From positions 620,001 through 684,000 of the forward strand of contig NZ_JAPZVN010000002.1 in the NCBI RefSeq assembly GCF_027533845.1: a stretch of DNA of 64,000 nt, in the 5' to 3' direction. The translations under genes and the position numbers were made by a program. Below, piece after piece: positions 50,317 through 58,646 of the stretch. The DNA comes from Streptomyces sp. RPT161. Its GTDB lineage: Bacteria; Actinomycetota; Actinomycetes; Streptomycetales; Streptomycetaceae. The first letter of the stretch is position 1. Every line of letters begins with the position of its first letter. The notes beneath the pieces were generated by a model. That model searched no databases, was not told the origin of the DNA, and saw nothing but the letters and a program-made list of their open reading frames with translations.

Positions 50317-50664
50317 ATGGCAGAGACCGAGGCCCCGCACCGCACCCCCGACGCCCGCGCGGAGCGCCGGGCGCACAGACTCGCCCAGCAGATCGGCGCC
50401 TTCGCGCGCGACCACGGCGGCAGCGCCGAAGGCCAGATCGCGTACATCGGCGAGGCCGGTACCCGCATCGTCCTGGTCGGCGAGGACGGCGGTTGGGGCG
50501 ACCTGGTGGCCCCCTCGTACCACGTCGCCGAGCGCGCGGTGGAACTGTCCGGAATCACCGTCCATGAGGACTTCGACGGCGAGTTCGCGGCCAAGGTCCG
50601 TACCGGGCCCTACGAGTGGACGAGGATGGCCGGAATTCAAGTGGGCGGACCCGCCAACACCTGA
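50317..50664 (+). CDS. Small conserved actinobacterial protein, unknown function
   Basis: The 115-residue soluble protein has an acidic/basic N-terminal helix (DARAERRAHRLAQQIGAFAR) and a beta-rich C-terminal half (IAYIGEAGTRIVLVGEDGGWGDLVAPSYHVAERAVELSG split across residues 42-80), ending GPYEWTRMAGIQVGG. It has no signal peptide or cysteines. I do not recognise a family with known function; homologues are, from memory, common next to ctaB in Streptomyces, which suggests a core gene rather than an insertion. The start is set by the -10 element 7 nt upstream. Confidence 0.8.
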   Translation: MAETEAPHRTPDARAERRAHRLAQQIGAFARDHGGSAEGQIAYIGEAGTRIVLVGEDGGWGDLVAPSYHVAERAVELSGITVHEDFDGEFAAKVRTGPYEWTRMAGIQVGGPANT

Positions 50665-50692
50665 CACCCATCCGTCCCGTTAGCACCATGGA

Positions 50693-50737
50693 CACGATCA
50701 AACCCAAGTTGATCGTGAACCGGACCTGGACTAGGGG
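50693..50737 (+). promoter_or_regulatory. Promoter with overlapping inverted-repeat operator before the GS-like gene
   Basis: CACGATCAA (50693-50701) and TTGATCGTG (50709-50717) form a perfect 9-bp inverted repeat with a 7-nt centre. The right arm contains a -35-like TTGATC (50709-50714), 17 bp from TAGGGG (50732-50737), which ends 6 nt before the ATG. Confidence 0.55.
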
Positions 50738-50743
50738 AGTTGC

Positions 50744-52105
50744 ATGGGCGCGCGGGAAGTACGGGAACAACGGCACCGGCTCGCGCGCCAGGAGGCGGCA
50801 CGGCTCGGTGCCGAGGGCATTCACGCGGTCGCCCTCACCTGGGTGGACAACGCCGGGGTGACCAGGGTCAAGGCGGTGCCCACCAGCCGTCTCGCGCACG
50901 CCGTGCGGCACGGCGTCGGCATGTCACCGGTGTTCGACGTCTACACCTCCGACGACGCGATCGCCGCGGTGCCCGAACTCGGCCTCGGCAGCCCCGACGG
51001 CGACCTGCGGCTCATCCCCGACCTCGACCGCCTCACCACCCTTGCCGCGCAGCCGGGTTGGGCCTGGGCGCCGGTCGACCGCCACGACCAGCAGGGCGAC
51101 CCGCACCCGGGGTGCGCGCGGCTGTTCGCCCGCCGCATGGTGGCCCGGGCCAAGGAGCGGGGGCTGGAAGCGCGCATGGGGTTCGAGACGGAGTGGATGG
51201 CCATGCGGCCCGGGGAGCCGCCCACCCCGTCCACCTCGGCGCCCGCCTACGGGATGACCCGGATCGTCGAACTGTCCGACTACGTGCGCGACATCGTTCA
51301 GGCGCTCGCCGCCGAGCACCTGGAACTGCTCCAGATCCACCCCGAGTACACCCCGGGCCAGTTCGAGATCTCCACCGCCAGCGCCGATCCGCTGCGCGCC
51401 GCCGACGAGTTGATCCTGGCCCGCGAGACGGTACGGGCCGTGACCCGGCAGCACGGGCTGCGCGCCTCGTTCGCGCCCACCGTCGTCGCCGGACAGGTGG
51501 GCAACGGCTGCCATCTGCACCTGAGCCTGCGCCACGACGGCGAGGACATCTTCCGCGGCGGCGCGGGCAGCCACGGGCTGGCCGGCGCCGCCGAGGCCTT
51601 CCTCGCCGGGGTGCTGGACGCGCTCCCGGCACTGATGGCGATCGGCGCCCCCTCACCCGCCAGCTATCTGCGGCTGGTGCCCTCGCAATGGGCCGGCGCC
51701 TTCCAGTGCTGGGGGGTGGAGAACCGGGAGGCCGCGCTGCGGCTGGTGCCCGGCCCGCCGGACGAGGCCGGCAGCGCCAACGCCGAGGTCAAGTGCTTTG
51801 ACGCCGCGGCCAATCCGTACCTGGTGGTGGGCGCGGTCATCGCCGCCGGGCTGCACGGCATCGACGCGGGCCTGAAACTCCCCGACCCGGTACAGGGCGA
51901 CCCGGCCACCACCGCGCCCGACACCCCCCGGCTGCCGCGCTCGCTGACCGAGGCGGCGGACCGCTTCGCGCAGTACGAGCCGCTGCGCAGCGCACTGGGC
52001 GAGTCGGCGCACGGCGCGGTGCTCGCGGTACGCCGGGCGGAGGCGCGGCAGTTCGCCGACGCCGACCCGGAGCGGATCGCCTCGGCCGTCCGCTGGCGCT
52101 ACTGA
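50744..52105 (+). CDS. Glutamine synthetase family protein (FluG/GlnA4-like)
   Basis: The 453-residue protein has a glutamine synthetase-type catalytic fold: MGFETEWMAM (metal Glu) near residue 146, EYTPGQFEISTASADPL, NGCHLHLSL with the metal-binding His near 260, SQWAGAFQCWGVENREAALR with the substrate Arg, and AEVKCFDAAANPYLVVGAVI. The usual EVR of true synthetases is EVK here, and the adenylylation-loop tyrosine is not recognisable. Such paralogues act on polyamines, ethanolamine or other amines rather than ammonia. The amidohydrolase gene overlaps its stop codon by one base, recalling the fungal FluG fusion. The amine substrate is unknown. Confidence 0.85.
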   Translation: MGAREVREQRHRLARQEAARLGAEGIHAVALTWVDNAGVTRVKAVPTSRLAHAVRHGVGMSPVFDVYTSDDAIAAVPELGLGSPDGDLRLIPDLDRLTTLAAQPGWAWAPVDRHDQQGDPHPGCARLFARRMVARAKERGLEARMGFETEWMAMRPGEPPTPSTSAPAYGMTRIVELSDYVRDIVQALAAEHLELLQIHPEYTPGQFEISTASADPLRAADELILARETVRAVTRQHGLRASFAPTVVAGQVGNGCHLHLSLRHDGEDIFRGGAGSHGLAGAAEAFLAGVLDALPALMAIGAPSPASYLRLVPSQWAGAFQCWGVENREAALRLVPGPPDEAGSANAEVKCFDAAANPYLVVGAVIAAGLHGIDAGLKLPDPVQGDPATTAPDTPRLPRSLTEAADRFAQYEPLRSALGESAHGAVLAVRRAEARQFADADPERIASAVRWRY

Positions 52106-53220
52106 TGGCCGAACCGCCGTCGCTGCCACCACTGGTCGACCACCACTGCCACGGGGTGGTACGCCACGACCTCGGCCTCGGCTCGTTCGAGCCGTACCTC
52201 ACCGAGGCGCAGGCGCCCGCCGCACGCGGCACCACCTACTTCGACACCCAGACCGGGTTCGCGGTGCGCCGCTGGTGCCCGCCGCTGCTCGGGCTGGAAC
52301 CGCACTGCCCACCCGCGTACTACCTGGCCCGCCGCCGCGAACTCGGCGCGTACGAGGCGACCCGGCTGCTGCTGCGCGGCACCGGCATCGGAACGTTCCT
52401 GGTGGACACCGGCCTGCCCGGGGACCTGACGGAACCGGCCGAACTCGCCGCGGCGGCAGGCGGATCCGCCCGGGAGGTCGTGCGTCTGGAGACCCTGGCC
52501 GAACAGGTCGCCGACACCTCCGGCACCGCCGCCGCGTTCGTCGCCAACCTCGCCGAGGCGGTGCACACCGCGGCGCAGGCCGCCGTCGGTTTCAAGTCAA
52601 TCGCCGCCTACCGGTACGGCCTGGCGCTGGCCCCCGACCCCCCGCGCCCCGCCGAGGTGCGCCGCGCCGCGCAGGAGTGGCTGGCCGCGCGTTCCACCGG
52701 TGGCCGGGTCAGCGACCCGGTACTGCTGCGGCACCTGCTGTGGACCGCGGTCGCCACCGGGCTGCCGCTGCAACTGCACACCGGATTCGGCGATCCGGAC
52801 CTACGACTCGACCAGGCCGACCCGACGCTGCTCACCGACTTCGTCAGGGCCGTGGACGGACTCGGTACGGATCTGGTGCTGCTGCACGGATATCCGTACC
52901 ACCGGCAGGCCGCCTATCTGGCGAACGTGTTCCCGCATGTCCACGCCGACGTCGGGCTGTCCCTCACCCACACCGGGGCGCGGGCGGCGGCGGTGCTCGC
53001 CGAGACGCTGGAACTGGCGCCCTTCGGCAAGGTGCTGTTCTCCACCGACGCCTACGGGCTGCCGGAGCTGTACGTGGTCGGCGCCCGGCTGTTCGCCGAG
53101 GCGCTCCAGCGGCTGCTCACCGGCTGGGTCGAGGAGGGCGCCTGGGCCGCGTCGGACGCGGCCCGCGTCGCCGTGATGATCGCGGCGGACAACGCCCGGC
53201 GGGTGTACCGGCTGCCGTGA
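52105..53220 (+). CDS. Amidohydrolase-2 family protein
   Basis: The 371-residue protein starts at ATG 52105, in a TGATG overlap with the GS-like gene. The amidohydrolase metal motif HHCHG (LVDHHCHGVVRHD) is at residues 12-16; later blocks are LQLHTGFGDPDLRLDQ with another His, LVLLHGYPYHRQAAYLANVFPH, and LFSTDAYGLPELYVVGA with the conserved metal-site Asp. The arrangement matches the amidohydrolase half of FluG-type proteins. It probably hydrolyses an amide or gamma-glutamyl bond on the product or a precursor of the GS-like enzyme. Coupling is inferred from overlap. Confidence 0.85.
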   Translation: MAEPPSLPPLVDHHCHGVVRHDLGLGSFEPYLTEAQAPAARGTTYFDTQTGFAVRRWCPPLLGLEPHCPPAYYLARRRELGAYEATRLLLRGTGIGTFLVDTGLPGDLTEPAELAAAAGGSAREVVRLETLAEQVADTSGTAAAFVANLAEAVHTAAQAAVGFKSIAAYRYGLALAPDPPRPAEVRRAAQEWLAARSTGGRVSDPVLLRHLLWTAVATGLPLQLHTGFGDPDLRLDQADPTLLTDFVRAVDGLGTDLVLLHGYPYHRQAAYLANVFPHVHADVGLSLTHTGARAAAVLAETLELAPFGKVLFSTDAYGLPELYVVGARLFAEALQRLLTGWVEEGAWAASDAARVAVMIAADNARRVYRLP

Positions 53221-53274
53221 CCGTCGCCGGGCCCGGCGCACCGGAAGGGGCCTCGCCCCGAACACCGTGGAGCC

Positions 53275-54249
53275 TCAGACGGCGGCCGGAACGGCCGGGT
53301 CCTGCGCCGGGATCTCCGCCGCGCCCGCCTGGTACGGGCGCTCGCGCAGCGACAGCGCCACCCGCAGCACCGCGATCCACACCAGGCACGAGCCGAGCAT
53401 GTGGATGCCCACCACCAGCTCCGGCAGGTGCGTGAAGTACTGGACGTAGCCCACCACGCCCTGCGACATCAGTACCGCGAACAGCTCGACCACCCGCCGC
53501 CGGGCGGCGGTTGGGCCGCCCACCGCGCGCAGCACGAACCACAGTGCGACGGTCAGGCCGATGACGACGTACACGAAGTCGACGTGCAGCTGGGTGATCT
53601 CCCGCCAGTCCACCGGGATCCGGTGCACGGTGTGCGCATCGCCCGCGTGCGGACCCGCGCCGGTGACCAGCGTGCCGACCACGATCAGCAGCCCGGCCGC
53701 GGTGACCAGCAGCCACGACAGCTGGCGTACCGGCCGCACCACCAGGTCGCGCACCGGTCCGTCGCCCTCCCGCGAGCGTTGCCACATCAGCAGGGCGACG
53801 GTCAGCAGCGCCGTCGCCGACAGGAAGTGCGCGCCCACGGTGTACGGGTTCAGACCGGTCAGCACGACGATGCCGCCGAGCACCGCGTTGCTCATCACCA
53901 GCCAGAACTGCGCCCACGCCAGCTTGGTCAGGCCGCGCCGCCAGGGGGTACGGGCGCGAGCGGCGATGATCGCCACGCCGACGACCACGCACAGCACGTC
54001 GGTCAGCATGCGGTTGCTGAACTCGATGATGCCGTGCAGGCCCATCGCCTTCGTAGGCGTCAGACTCTGCGGGGTGCAGGTCGGCCACGTCGAGCAGCCG
54101 AGACCGGAGTCCGTCAGCCGCACCGCGCCACCGGTGACCACGATGACCACGGCCATCACCACGGTGGCGAGCGCGGCCCGCTCCACGAACTTGGCGGAGG
54201 GCTGCCAGCGCTCGGCGATCAGCGCGAAGGGATTGAGCGATTTCGGCAC
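53275..54249 (-). CDS. ctaA: Haem A synthase (COX15/CtaA family)
   Basis: The 324-residue polytopic protein oxidises haem O to haem A. Conserved blocks include TGGAVRLTDSGLGCSTWPTC near residues 42-61, with the Cys pair and its disulphide loop, HGIIEFSNRMLTD near 78 with a haem-ligand His, GAHFLSATALLT, and HVDFVYVVIGL and VGIHMLGSCLVW with the remaining His ligands. Eight membrane helices are visible. GTG 54249 is chosen because TACGAT ends 6 nt upstream; an ATG upstream would precede that element. It faces the ABC permease gene and is in the haem A pathway with ctaB. Confidence 0.93.
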   Translation of the reverse strand: MPKSLNPFALIAERWQPSAKFVERAALATVVMAVVIVVTGGAVRLTDSGLGCSTWPTCTPQSLTPTKAMGLHGIIEFSNRMLTDVLCVVVGVAIIAARARTPWRRGLTKLAWAQFWLVMSNAVLGGIVVLTGLNPYTVGAHFLSATALLTVALLMWQRSREGDGPVRDLVVRPVRQLSWLLVTAAGLLIVVGTLVTGAGPHAGDAHTVHRIPVDWREITQLHVDFVYVVIGLTVALWFVLRAVGGPTAARRRVVELFAVLMSQGVVGYVQYFTHLPELVVGIHMLGSCLVWIAVLRVALSLRERPYQAGAAEIPAQDPAVPAAV

Positions 54250-54255
54250 CCGCCC

Positions 54256-54261
54256 ATCGTA
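54256..54261 (-). promoter_or_regulatory. Candidate -10 element for leaderless ctaA
   Basis: TACGAT (54261-54256, minus strand) ends 6 nt before the GTG of ctaA. No convincing -35 element is visible. Confidence 0.4.
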
Positions 54262-54302
54262 GGCGGGGCGCTTGTGCATTCCTTCACGAGGGTCGGTTGC
54301 AA

Positions 54303-55079
54303 CTACTCCCAGCGGAAGAAGCGTGCCGCCGCGGCCAGCCCGAGCACCGCCCACACGGCCAGGACCGCCAGGTCCGACCAGGGCGTTCCGGCCCCGTGCT
54401 GGAGCACCCCGCGCAGTCCGTCCGACAGCGCGGAGATCGGCAGCAGATCGAGCGCCGAGCGCACCCCGGCCGGGAACTTGTCAAGCGGCACGATCACGCC
54501 GCCGCCGACCAGCAGCAGCAGGAAGACCAGGTTGGCGGCGGCCAGTGTCGCCTCCGCCCTGAGCGTTCCGGCCATCAGCAGCCCGAGCCCGGAGAACGCC
54601 GCCGTGCCGAGCACGAGCAGCAGCACCACCGCCACCGGGTTGCCGTGCGGCGACCAGCCGAGCGCCAGCGCGATCACCGACAGCAGTACGACCTGGAGGA
54701 CCTCGGTGACCAGCACGGAACCGGTCTTCGCGGTCATCAGCGCCCAGCGCGGCAGCGGCGAGGCGCCGAGCCGCTTGAGCACCCCGTACCGTCGCTCGAA
54801 GCCGGTCGCGATGGCCTGGCCGGTGAAGGCGGTGGACATCACGGCGAGCGCCAGCAGGCCGGGGGCGAGGAAGTCCACCCGCTTGCCGGCACCGGTGTCG
54901 ATGATCGGCACCGCGCTGAACAGCACCAGGAGCACGGTCGGGATCACGATGGTCAGCAGCAGCTGCTCGCCGTTGCGCAGCAGCATCCGCGTCTCCAGCG
55001 CGGTCTGCGCGCCGATCATGCGGGGCAGCGGCGCCGCGCCCGGGTCCGGGGCGAAGGTGCTCGGGGATGCGGCGGTCAC
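54303..55079 (-). CDS. ABC-2 type transporter permease
   Basis: The 258-residue protein has six transmembrane helices in the ABC-2/DrrB pattern: QLLLTIVIPTVLLVLFSAVP, LLALAVMSTAFTGQAIATGFERRYGVLKRLGASPL (the conserved cytoplasmic ERRYGVLKRLG coupling segment), VLVTEVLQVVLLSVIALALGW, then two helices and IPLDKFPAGV-type loop (IVPLDKFPAGV), and a last helix before RFFRWE. It starts at GTG 55079, which in copy 1 of the repeat region overlaps an orphan TGA. It pairs with the ATPase at 55255-56181 as an exporter. Confidence 0.9.
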   Translation of the reverse strand: MTAASPSTFAPDPGAAPLPRMIGAQTALETRMLLRNGEQLLLTIVIPTVLLVLFSAVPIIDTGAGKRVDFLAPGLLALAVMSTAFTGQAIATGFERRYGVLKRLGASPLPRWALMTAKTGSVLVTEVLQVVLLSVIALALGWSPHGNPVAVVLLLVLGTAAFSGLGLLMAGTLRAEATLAAANLVFLLLLVGGGVIVPLDKFPAGVRSALDLLPISALSDGLRGVLQHGAGTPWSDLAVLAVWAVLGLAAAARFFRWE

Positions 55080-55288
55080 GAGCGCAACTCCTTGCCGGTG
55101 AGTTCCAGGCTGTGCTTCTCCGGGGGACGCCCCCCGGGCCCCCGGCCGGTTGGTGCGTACCCGGTCACGAGCGCAACTCCTTGCCGGTGAGTTCCAGGCT
55201 GTGCTTTTCCGGGGGGACGCCCCCCGGGCCCCCGGCCGGTTGGTGCGTACCCGGTCACGAGCGCAACTCCTTGCCGGTGAGTTCCAGG
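55073..55288 (-). repeat. 2.4-copy tandem duplication of the ABC ATPase 3' end (89/90-bp unit)
   Basis: Copies are 55073-55161, 55162-55251 and the partial 55252-55288 (the original end of the ATPase gene). Units are nearly identical (one substitution and one extra G). Each contains the last codons (ELTGKELRS plus stop) and a G/C-rich palindromic spacer. The permease start codon is inside the first copy. Confidence 0.9.
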
Positions 55289-56181
55289 AAGACGTCCTCC
55301 AGCGTGCGGCGCTCGACCGCTATGCGGTCCGGCATCACGCCGTGCTGGGCGCACCAGGAGGTGACGGTGGCCAGCATCTGCGGGTCGACCTTGCCCTCCA
55401 CCCGGTAGTTGCCGGGGGTGAGTTCGGCCGCCGCGCTGTCCGAGGGGAGCGCCTTGAGCAGCGAGAGCAGGTCGAGGCCGGGGCGCCCGGAGAACCGCAG
55501 GGTGTCCTCGGCGCCGCCCCGGCACAGCGCCTCCGGGGTGCCACGGGCGATCACCCTGCCGCCGTCCACGATCGCCACGTCGTCGGCGAGCTGCTCGGCC
55601 TCGTCCATGAAGTGCGTGGTCAGCACGGTGGTCACCCCGTCGGCGCGCAGCTCGCGGACCAGGTCCCAGGTGGCCCGGCGGGCCTGCGGGTCCAGACCCG
55701 CGGTCGGCTCGTCCAGGAAGACCAGTTCCGGTCGGCCCACCACGGCCATGGCGAGCGCCAGCCGCTGCTGCTGCCCGCCGGACAGCCGGCGGTACGGGGT
55801 ACGGCCGCAGGAGCCGAGGCCGAGGCGTTCGATGAGCAGCGCCGGATCGATCGGGTTGGCGTGCAGCCTGGCGGTGTGCCGCAGCATCTCCTCGGCGCGC
55901 GCGCCCGGATAGACGCCGCCGGACTGGAGCATCACCCCGATGCGGGGACGCAGCCGCGCCGACTGGGTGACCGGGTCGAGTCCGAGGACCCGCACCGTGC
56001 CGGCGTCGGGGCGGCGGTATCCCTCGCAGGTCTCGATCGTGGTGGTCTTTCCGGCGCCGTTCGGTCCCAGTACGGCGGTGAGGGACCCCCGGGGGACGGA
56101 CAGTTCGAGCCCGTCCACCGCGGTCTTGGCCCCGTACCGCTTCACCAGGCCGACGACCTCGACCGCGGGGGTGCTCTGCAT
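55255..56181 (-). CDS. ABC transporter ATP-binding protein (DrrA-like)
   Basis: The 308-residue protein has Walker A GPNGAGKTTT near residue 40, the Q-loop PRIGVMLQSGG, the signature LSGGQQQRLALAM near 133, Walker B LVFLDEPTAGLDPQ near 152 and the switch His in TVLTTHFMDEAEQLAD. The C-terminal 90 residues are the DrrA-type extension. It powers export with the permease. Substrate is unknown; the related DrrA/B systems export drugs. It is divergent from sufR. Its last codons are duplicated twice downstream, separating it from the permease. Confidence 0.93.
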   Translation of the reverse strand: MQSTPAVEVVGLVKRYGAKTAVDGLELSVPRGSLTAVLGPNGAGKTTTIETCEGYRRPDAGTVRVLGLDPVTQSARLRPRIGVMLQSGGVYPGARAEEMLRHTARLHANPIDPALLIERLGLGSCGRTPYRRLSGGQQQRLALAMAVVGRPELVFLDEPTAGLDPQARRATWDLVRELRADGVTTVLTTHFMDEAEQLADDVAIVDGGRVIARGTPEALCRGGAEDTLRFSGRPGLDLLSLLKALPSDSAAAELTPGNYRVEGKVDPQMLATVTSWCAQHGVMPDRIAVERRTLEDVFLELTGKELRS

Positions 56182-56329
56182 GAGCCCGAGTTTAGGGAGC
56201 CGTCGGGCGGCGTCGGCACGGGGTCCGGGAAAGTCGCCGCGCGGGTTCGGCGAGTGAGGTTCGCCTTACGTGACGGACCTAACCGGCGCGGTGATCCATC
56301 CGCCGCTTGTCGTTGTGCGGGGAATTACG

Positions 56330-56343
56330 CAACAATGGCGTTG
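56330..56343. promoter_or_regulatory. SufR operator (CAAC-N6-GTTG) at the suf operon promoter
   Basis: The perfect palindrome CAAC-AATGGC-GTTG overlaps the GTG start (56343) and a possible -10 (AACAAT, 56331-56336). As I recall, S. avermitilis SufR binds a CAAC-N6-GTTG sequence; TTGTCG at 56307-56312 may be the -35. Confidence 0.6.
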
Positions 56344-57173
56344 TGAAATACACGGGCAAGGTAGCGCACGAGAAGGCGACCGCCGCCGCGGCCGTCGCCT
56401 CCGTCGCGCCCGCGCCCGAAGGCAGTGAGGCCGAGGCCCACCGCGGCACCCGTAACCGGGTGGCCCGCTCCATCCTCGACCACGGCCCGTCCACCGCGGC
56501 CGACCTCGCCGAGCGGCTGGAGCTCACCCCGGCGGCGGTCCGCCGCCACCTGGACGCCCTGGTGGCCGAAGGCATCGTCGAGCCCCGGGAGCAGCGGGTC
56601 TACGGATCACGCTCCCGCGGTCGCCCGGCGAAGGTGTTCGCGCTCACCGACTGCGGCCGGGACGCGTTCTACCAGGCGTACGACCAGCTCGCCGCCGACG
56701 CGATGCGCTGGATCGCGCAGAGCGCGGGCGACGGGGAGGCCGGCGAGGCGGCGGTGGCCGCGTTCGCCAGGGCCCGCGCGGCGGGCCAGGCCGAGCGGTA
56801 CCGCACCGAGGTGGAGGCCGCCGCCCCGGAGGACCGGGCCAGGGCGCTCGCCAAGGCGTTGACCGAGGACGGGTACGCTGCTACCACGCGCAGTGCGCAC
56901 GCCTCCGCCGGTGAGCAGCTCTGCCAGCACCACTGCCCGGTGGCTCACACCGCCGAGAAGTTCCCGCAGCTGTGCGAGGCGGAGGCCGAGGTCTTCTCCC
57001 GCCTGCTCGGAACCCATGTGCAGCGTCTGGCCACCATCGCCCACGGCGACGGTGTGTGCACGACGTTCATTCCGAAAGCACCACAAACCAAAGCACCACA
57101 AACCAACACGTCCGACAGCGCACCTGCGTCCGCATCCGCATCTGCCAGGAAGTCCGGGAGGAACCCCGCATGA
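56343..57173 (+). CDS. sufR: Fe-S cluster-sensing repressor SufR
   Basis: The 276-residue protein (GTG 56343) has a winged helix-turn-helix ([20 protein letters not shown] and [20 protein letters not shown], residues 40-85) followed by a beta-wing with SRGRPAKVF. The C-terminal domain carries the cluster-binding cysteines [18 protein letters not shown] near residues 200-218, with an additional VCTTFIP. It represses suf in the cluster-bound state. A 15-nt tandem direct repeat at 57075-57104 encodes [10 protein letters not shown] in a Thr/Ser/Ala tail. Its stop overlaps sufB. Confidence 0.92.
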   Translation: MKYTGKVAHEKATAAAAVASVAPAPEGSEAEAHRGTRNRVARSILDHGPSTAADLAERLELTPAAVRRHLDALVAEGIVEPREQRVYGSRSRGRPAKVFALTDCGRDAFYQAYDQLAADAMRWIAQSAGDGEAGEAAVAAFARARAAGQAERYRTEVEAAAPEDRARALAKALTEDGYAATTRSAHASAGEQLCQHHCPVAHTAEKFPQLCEAEAEVFSRLLGTHVQRLATIAHGDGVCTTFIPKAPQTKAPQTNTSDSAPASASASARKSGRNPA

Positions 57174-58591
57174 CTGCTCCCACGGAGACCACTCACCCGG
57201 AGCTCGAAGGCCTGGGCACCTACGAGTACGGCTGGGCCGACTCCGACGTGGCGGGCGCCTCCGCCCGGCGCGGCCTTAGCGAAGCGGTCGTCCGCGACAT
57301 CTCGGCGAAGAAGAACGAGCCGGAATGGATGCTGAAGCTGCGGCTCAAGGGTCTGAAGCTGTTCGAGAAGAAGCCCATGCCCACCTGGGGCTCGGACCTC
57401 TCGGGCATCGACTTCGACAACATCAAGTACTTCGTGCGCTCCACCGAGGCGCAGGCGGAGTCCTGGGAGGACCTGCCCGAGGACATCAAGAACACCTACG
57501 ACAAGCTGGGCATCCCGGAGGCGGAGAAGCAGCGGCTGGTAGCGGGTGTCGCCGCCCAGTACGAGTCCGAGGTCGTCTACCACAAGATCCGTGAGGACCT
57601 TGAGGAGCAGGGCGTCATCTTCCTGGACACCGACACCGGCCTCAGGGAGCACCCGGAGCTGTTCAAGGAGTACTTCGGCACCGTCATCCCGGCCGGTGAC
57701 AACAAGTTCGCCTCGCTGAACACCGCGGTGTGGTCCGGCGGCTCGTTCATCTACGTGCCGAAGGGCGTGCACGTGGAGATCCCGCTGCAGGCTTACTTCC
57801 GGATCAACACCGAGAACATGGGCCAGTTCGAGCGGACGCTGATCATCGTGGACGAGGACGCCTACGTCCACTACGTCGAGGGCTGCACCGCGCCGATCTA
57901 CAAGTCCGACTCGCTGCACAGCGCGGTCGTGGAGATCATCGTCAAGAAGGGCGCCCGCTGCCGCTACACGACCATCCAGAACTGGTCGAACAACGTCTAC
58001 AACCTGGTCACCAAGCGCGCCGTCGCCTACGAGGGCGCGACCATGGAGTGGGTGGACGGCAACATCGGCTCCAAGGTGACGATGAAGTACCCGGCCGTCT
58101 ACCTGATGGGCGAGCACGCCAAGGGCGAGACGCTGTCCATCGCCTTCGCGGGCGCCGGCCAGCACCAGGACGCGGGCGCCAAGATGGTGCACATGGCGCC
58201 GAACACGTCGTCCAACATCGTCTCCAAGTCGGTGGCGCGCGGCGGCGGCCGTACCTCGTACCGTGGCCTGATCGAGATCGGCGAGGGCGCCAACGGCGCC
58301 AAGTCCAACGTGCTGTGCGACGCGCTGCTGGTGGACACCATCTCGCGGTCCGACACCTACCCGTACGTGGACGTCCGCGAGGACGACGTGTCGATGGGCC
58401 ACGAGGCGACCGTCTCCAAGGTCAGCGAAGACCAGCTGTTCTACCTGATGAGCCGCGGCCTGAGCGAGACCGAGGCCATGGCGATGATCGTCCGGGGCTT
58501 CGTCGAGCCCATCGCGCGCGAGCTGCCGATGGAGTACGCGCTTGAGCTCAACCGGCTGATCGAGCTGCAGATGGAGGGCGCGGTCGGCTGA
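57170..58591 (+). CDS. sufB: Fe-S cluster assembly scaffold protein SufB
   Basis: The 473-residue protein matches SufB in length and sequence: [56 protein letters not shown] with the conserved Cys, [20 protein letters not shown] with essential Cys-proximal segment, and [12 protein letters not shown]-type ([17 protein letters not shown]). With SufC and SufD it forms the SufBC2D scaffold on which clusters are built. ATG 57170 overlaps sufR's stop codon (ATGA) and has GGAGGAACC upstream. Confidence 0.98.
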   Translation: MTAPTETTHPELEGLGTYEYGWADSDVAGASARRGLSEAVVRDISAKKNEPEWMLKLRLKGLKLFEKKPMPTWGSDLSGIDFDNIKYFVRSTEAQAESWEDLPEDIKNTYDKLGIPEAEKQRLVAGVAAQYESEVVYHKIREDLEEQGVIFLDTDTGLREHPELFKEYFGTVIPAGDNKFASLNTAVWSGGSFIYVPKGVHVEIPLQAYFRINTENMGQFERTLIIVDEDAYVHYVEGCTAPIYKSDSLHSAVVEIIVKKGARCRYTTIQNWSNNVYNLVTKRAVAYEGATMEWVDGNIGSKVTMKYPAVYLMGEHAKGETLSIAFAGAGQHQDAGAKMVHMAPNTSSNIVSKSVARGGGRTSYRGLIEIGEGANGAKSNVLCDALLVDTISRSDTYPYVDVREDDVSMGHEATVSKVSEDQLFYLMSRGLSETEAMAMIVRGFVEPIARELPMEYALELNRLIELQMEGAVG

Positions 58592-58646
58592 CCCCCGCCC
58601 GACCGCAGCGACGACTCCCTTACCAAGAGAAAGTTCTACGACAGCC

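Noticed and set aside
55073-55288. Tandem repeats near the ABC genes as an insertion sequence or CRISPR
   Set aside because: The units derive from the end of the adjacent gene, contain no transposase or unique spacers, and there are only 2.4 copies.
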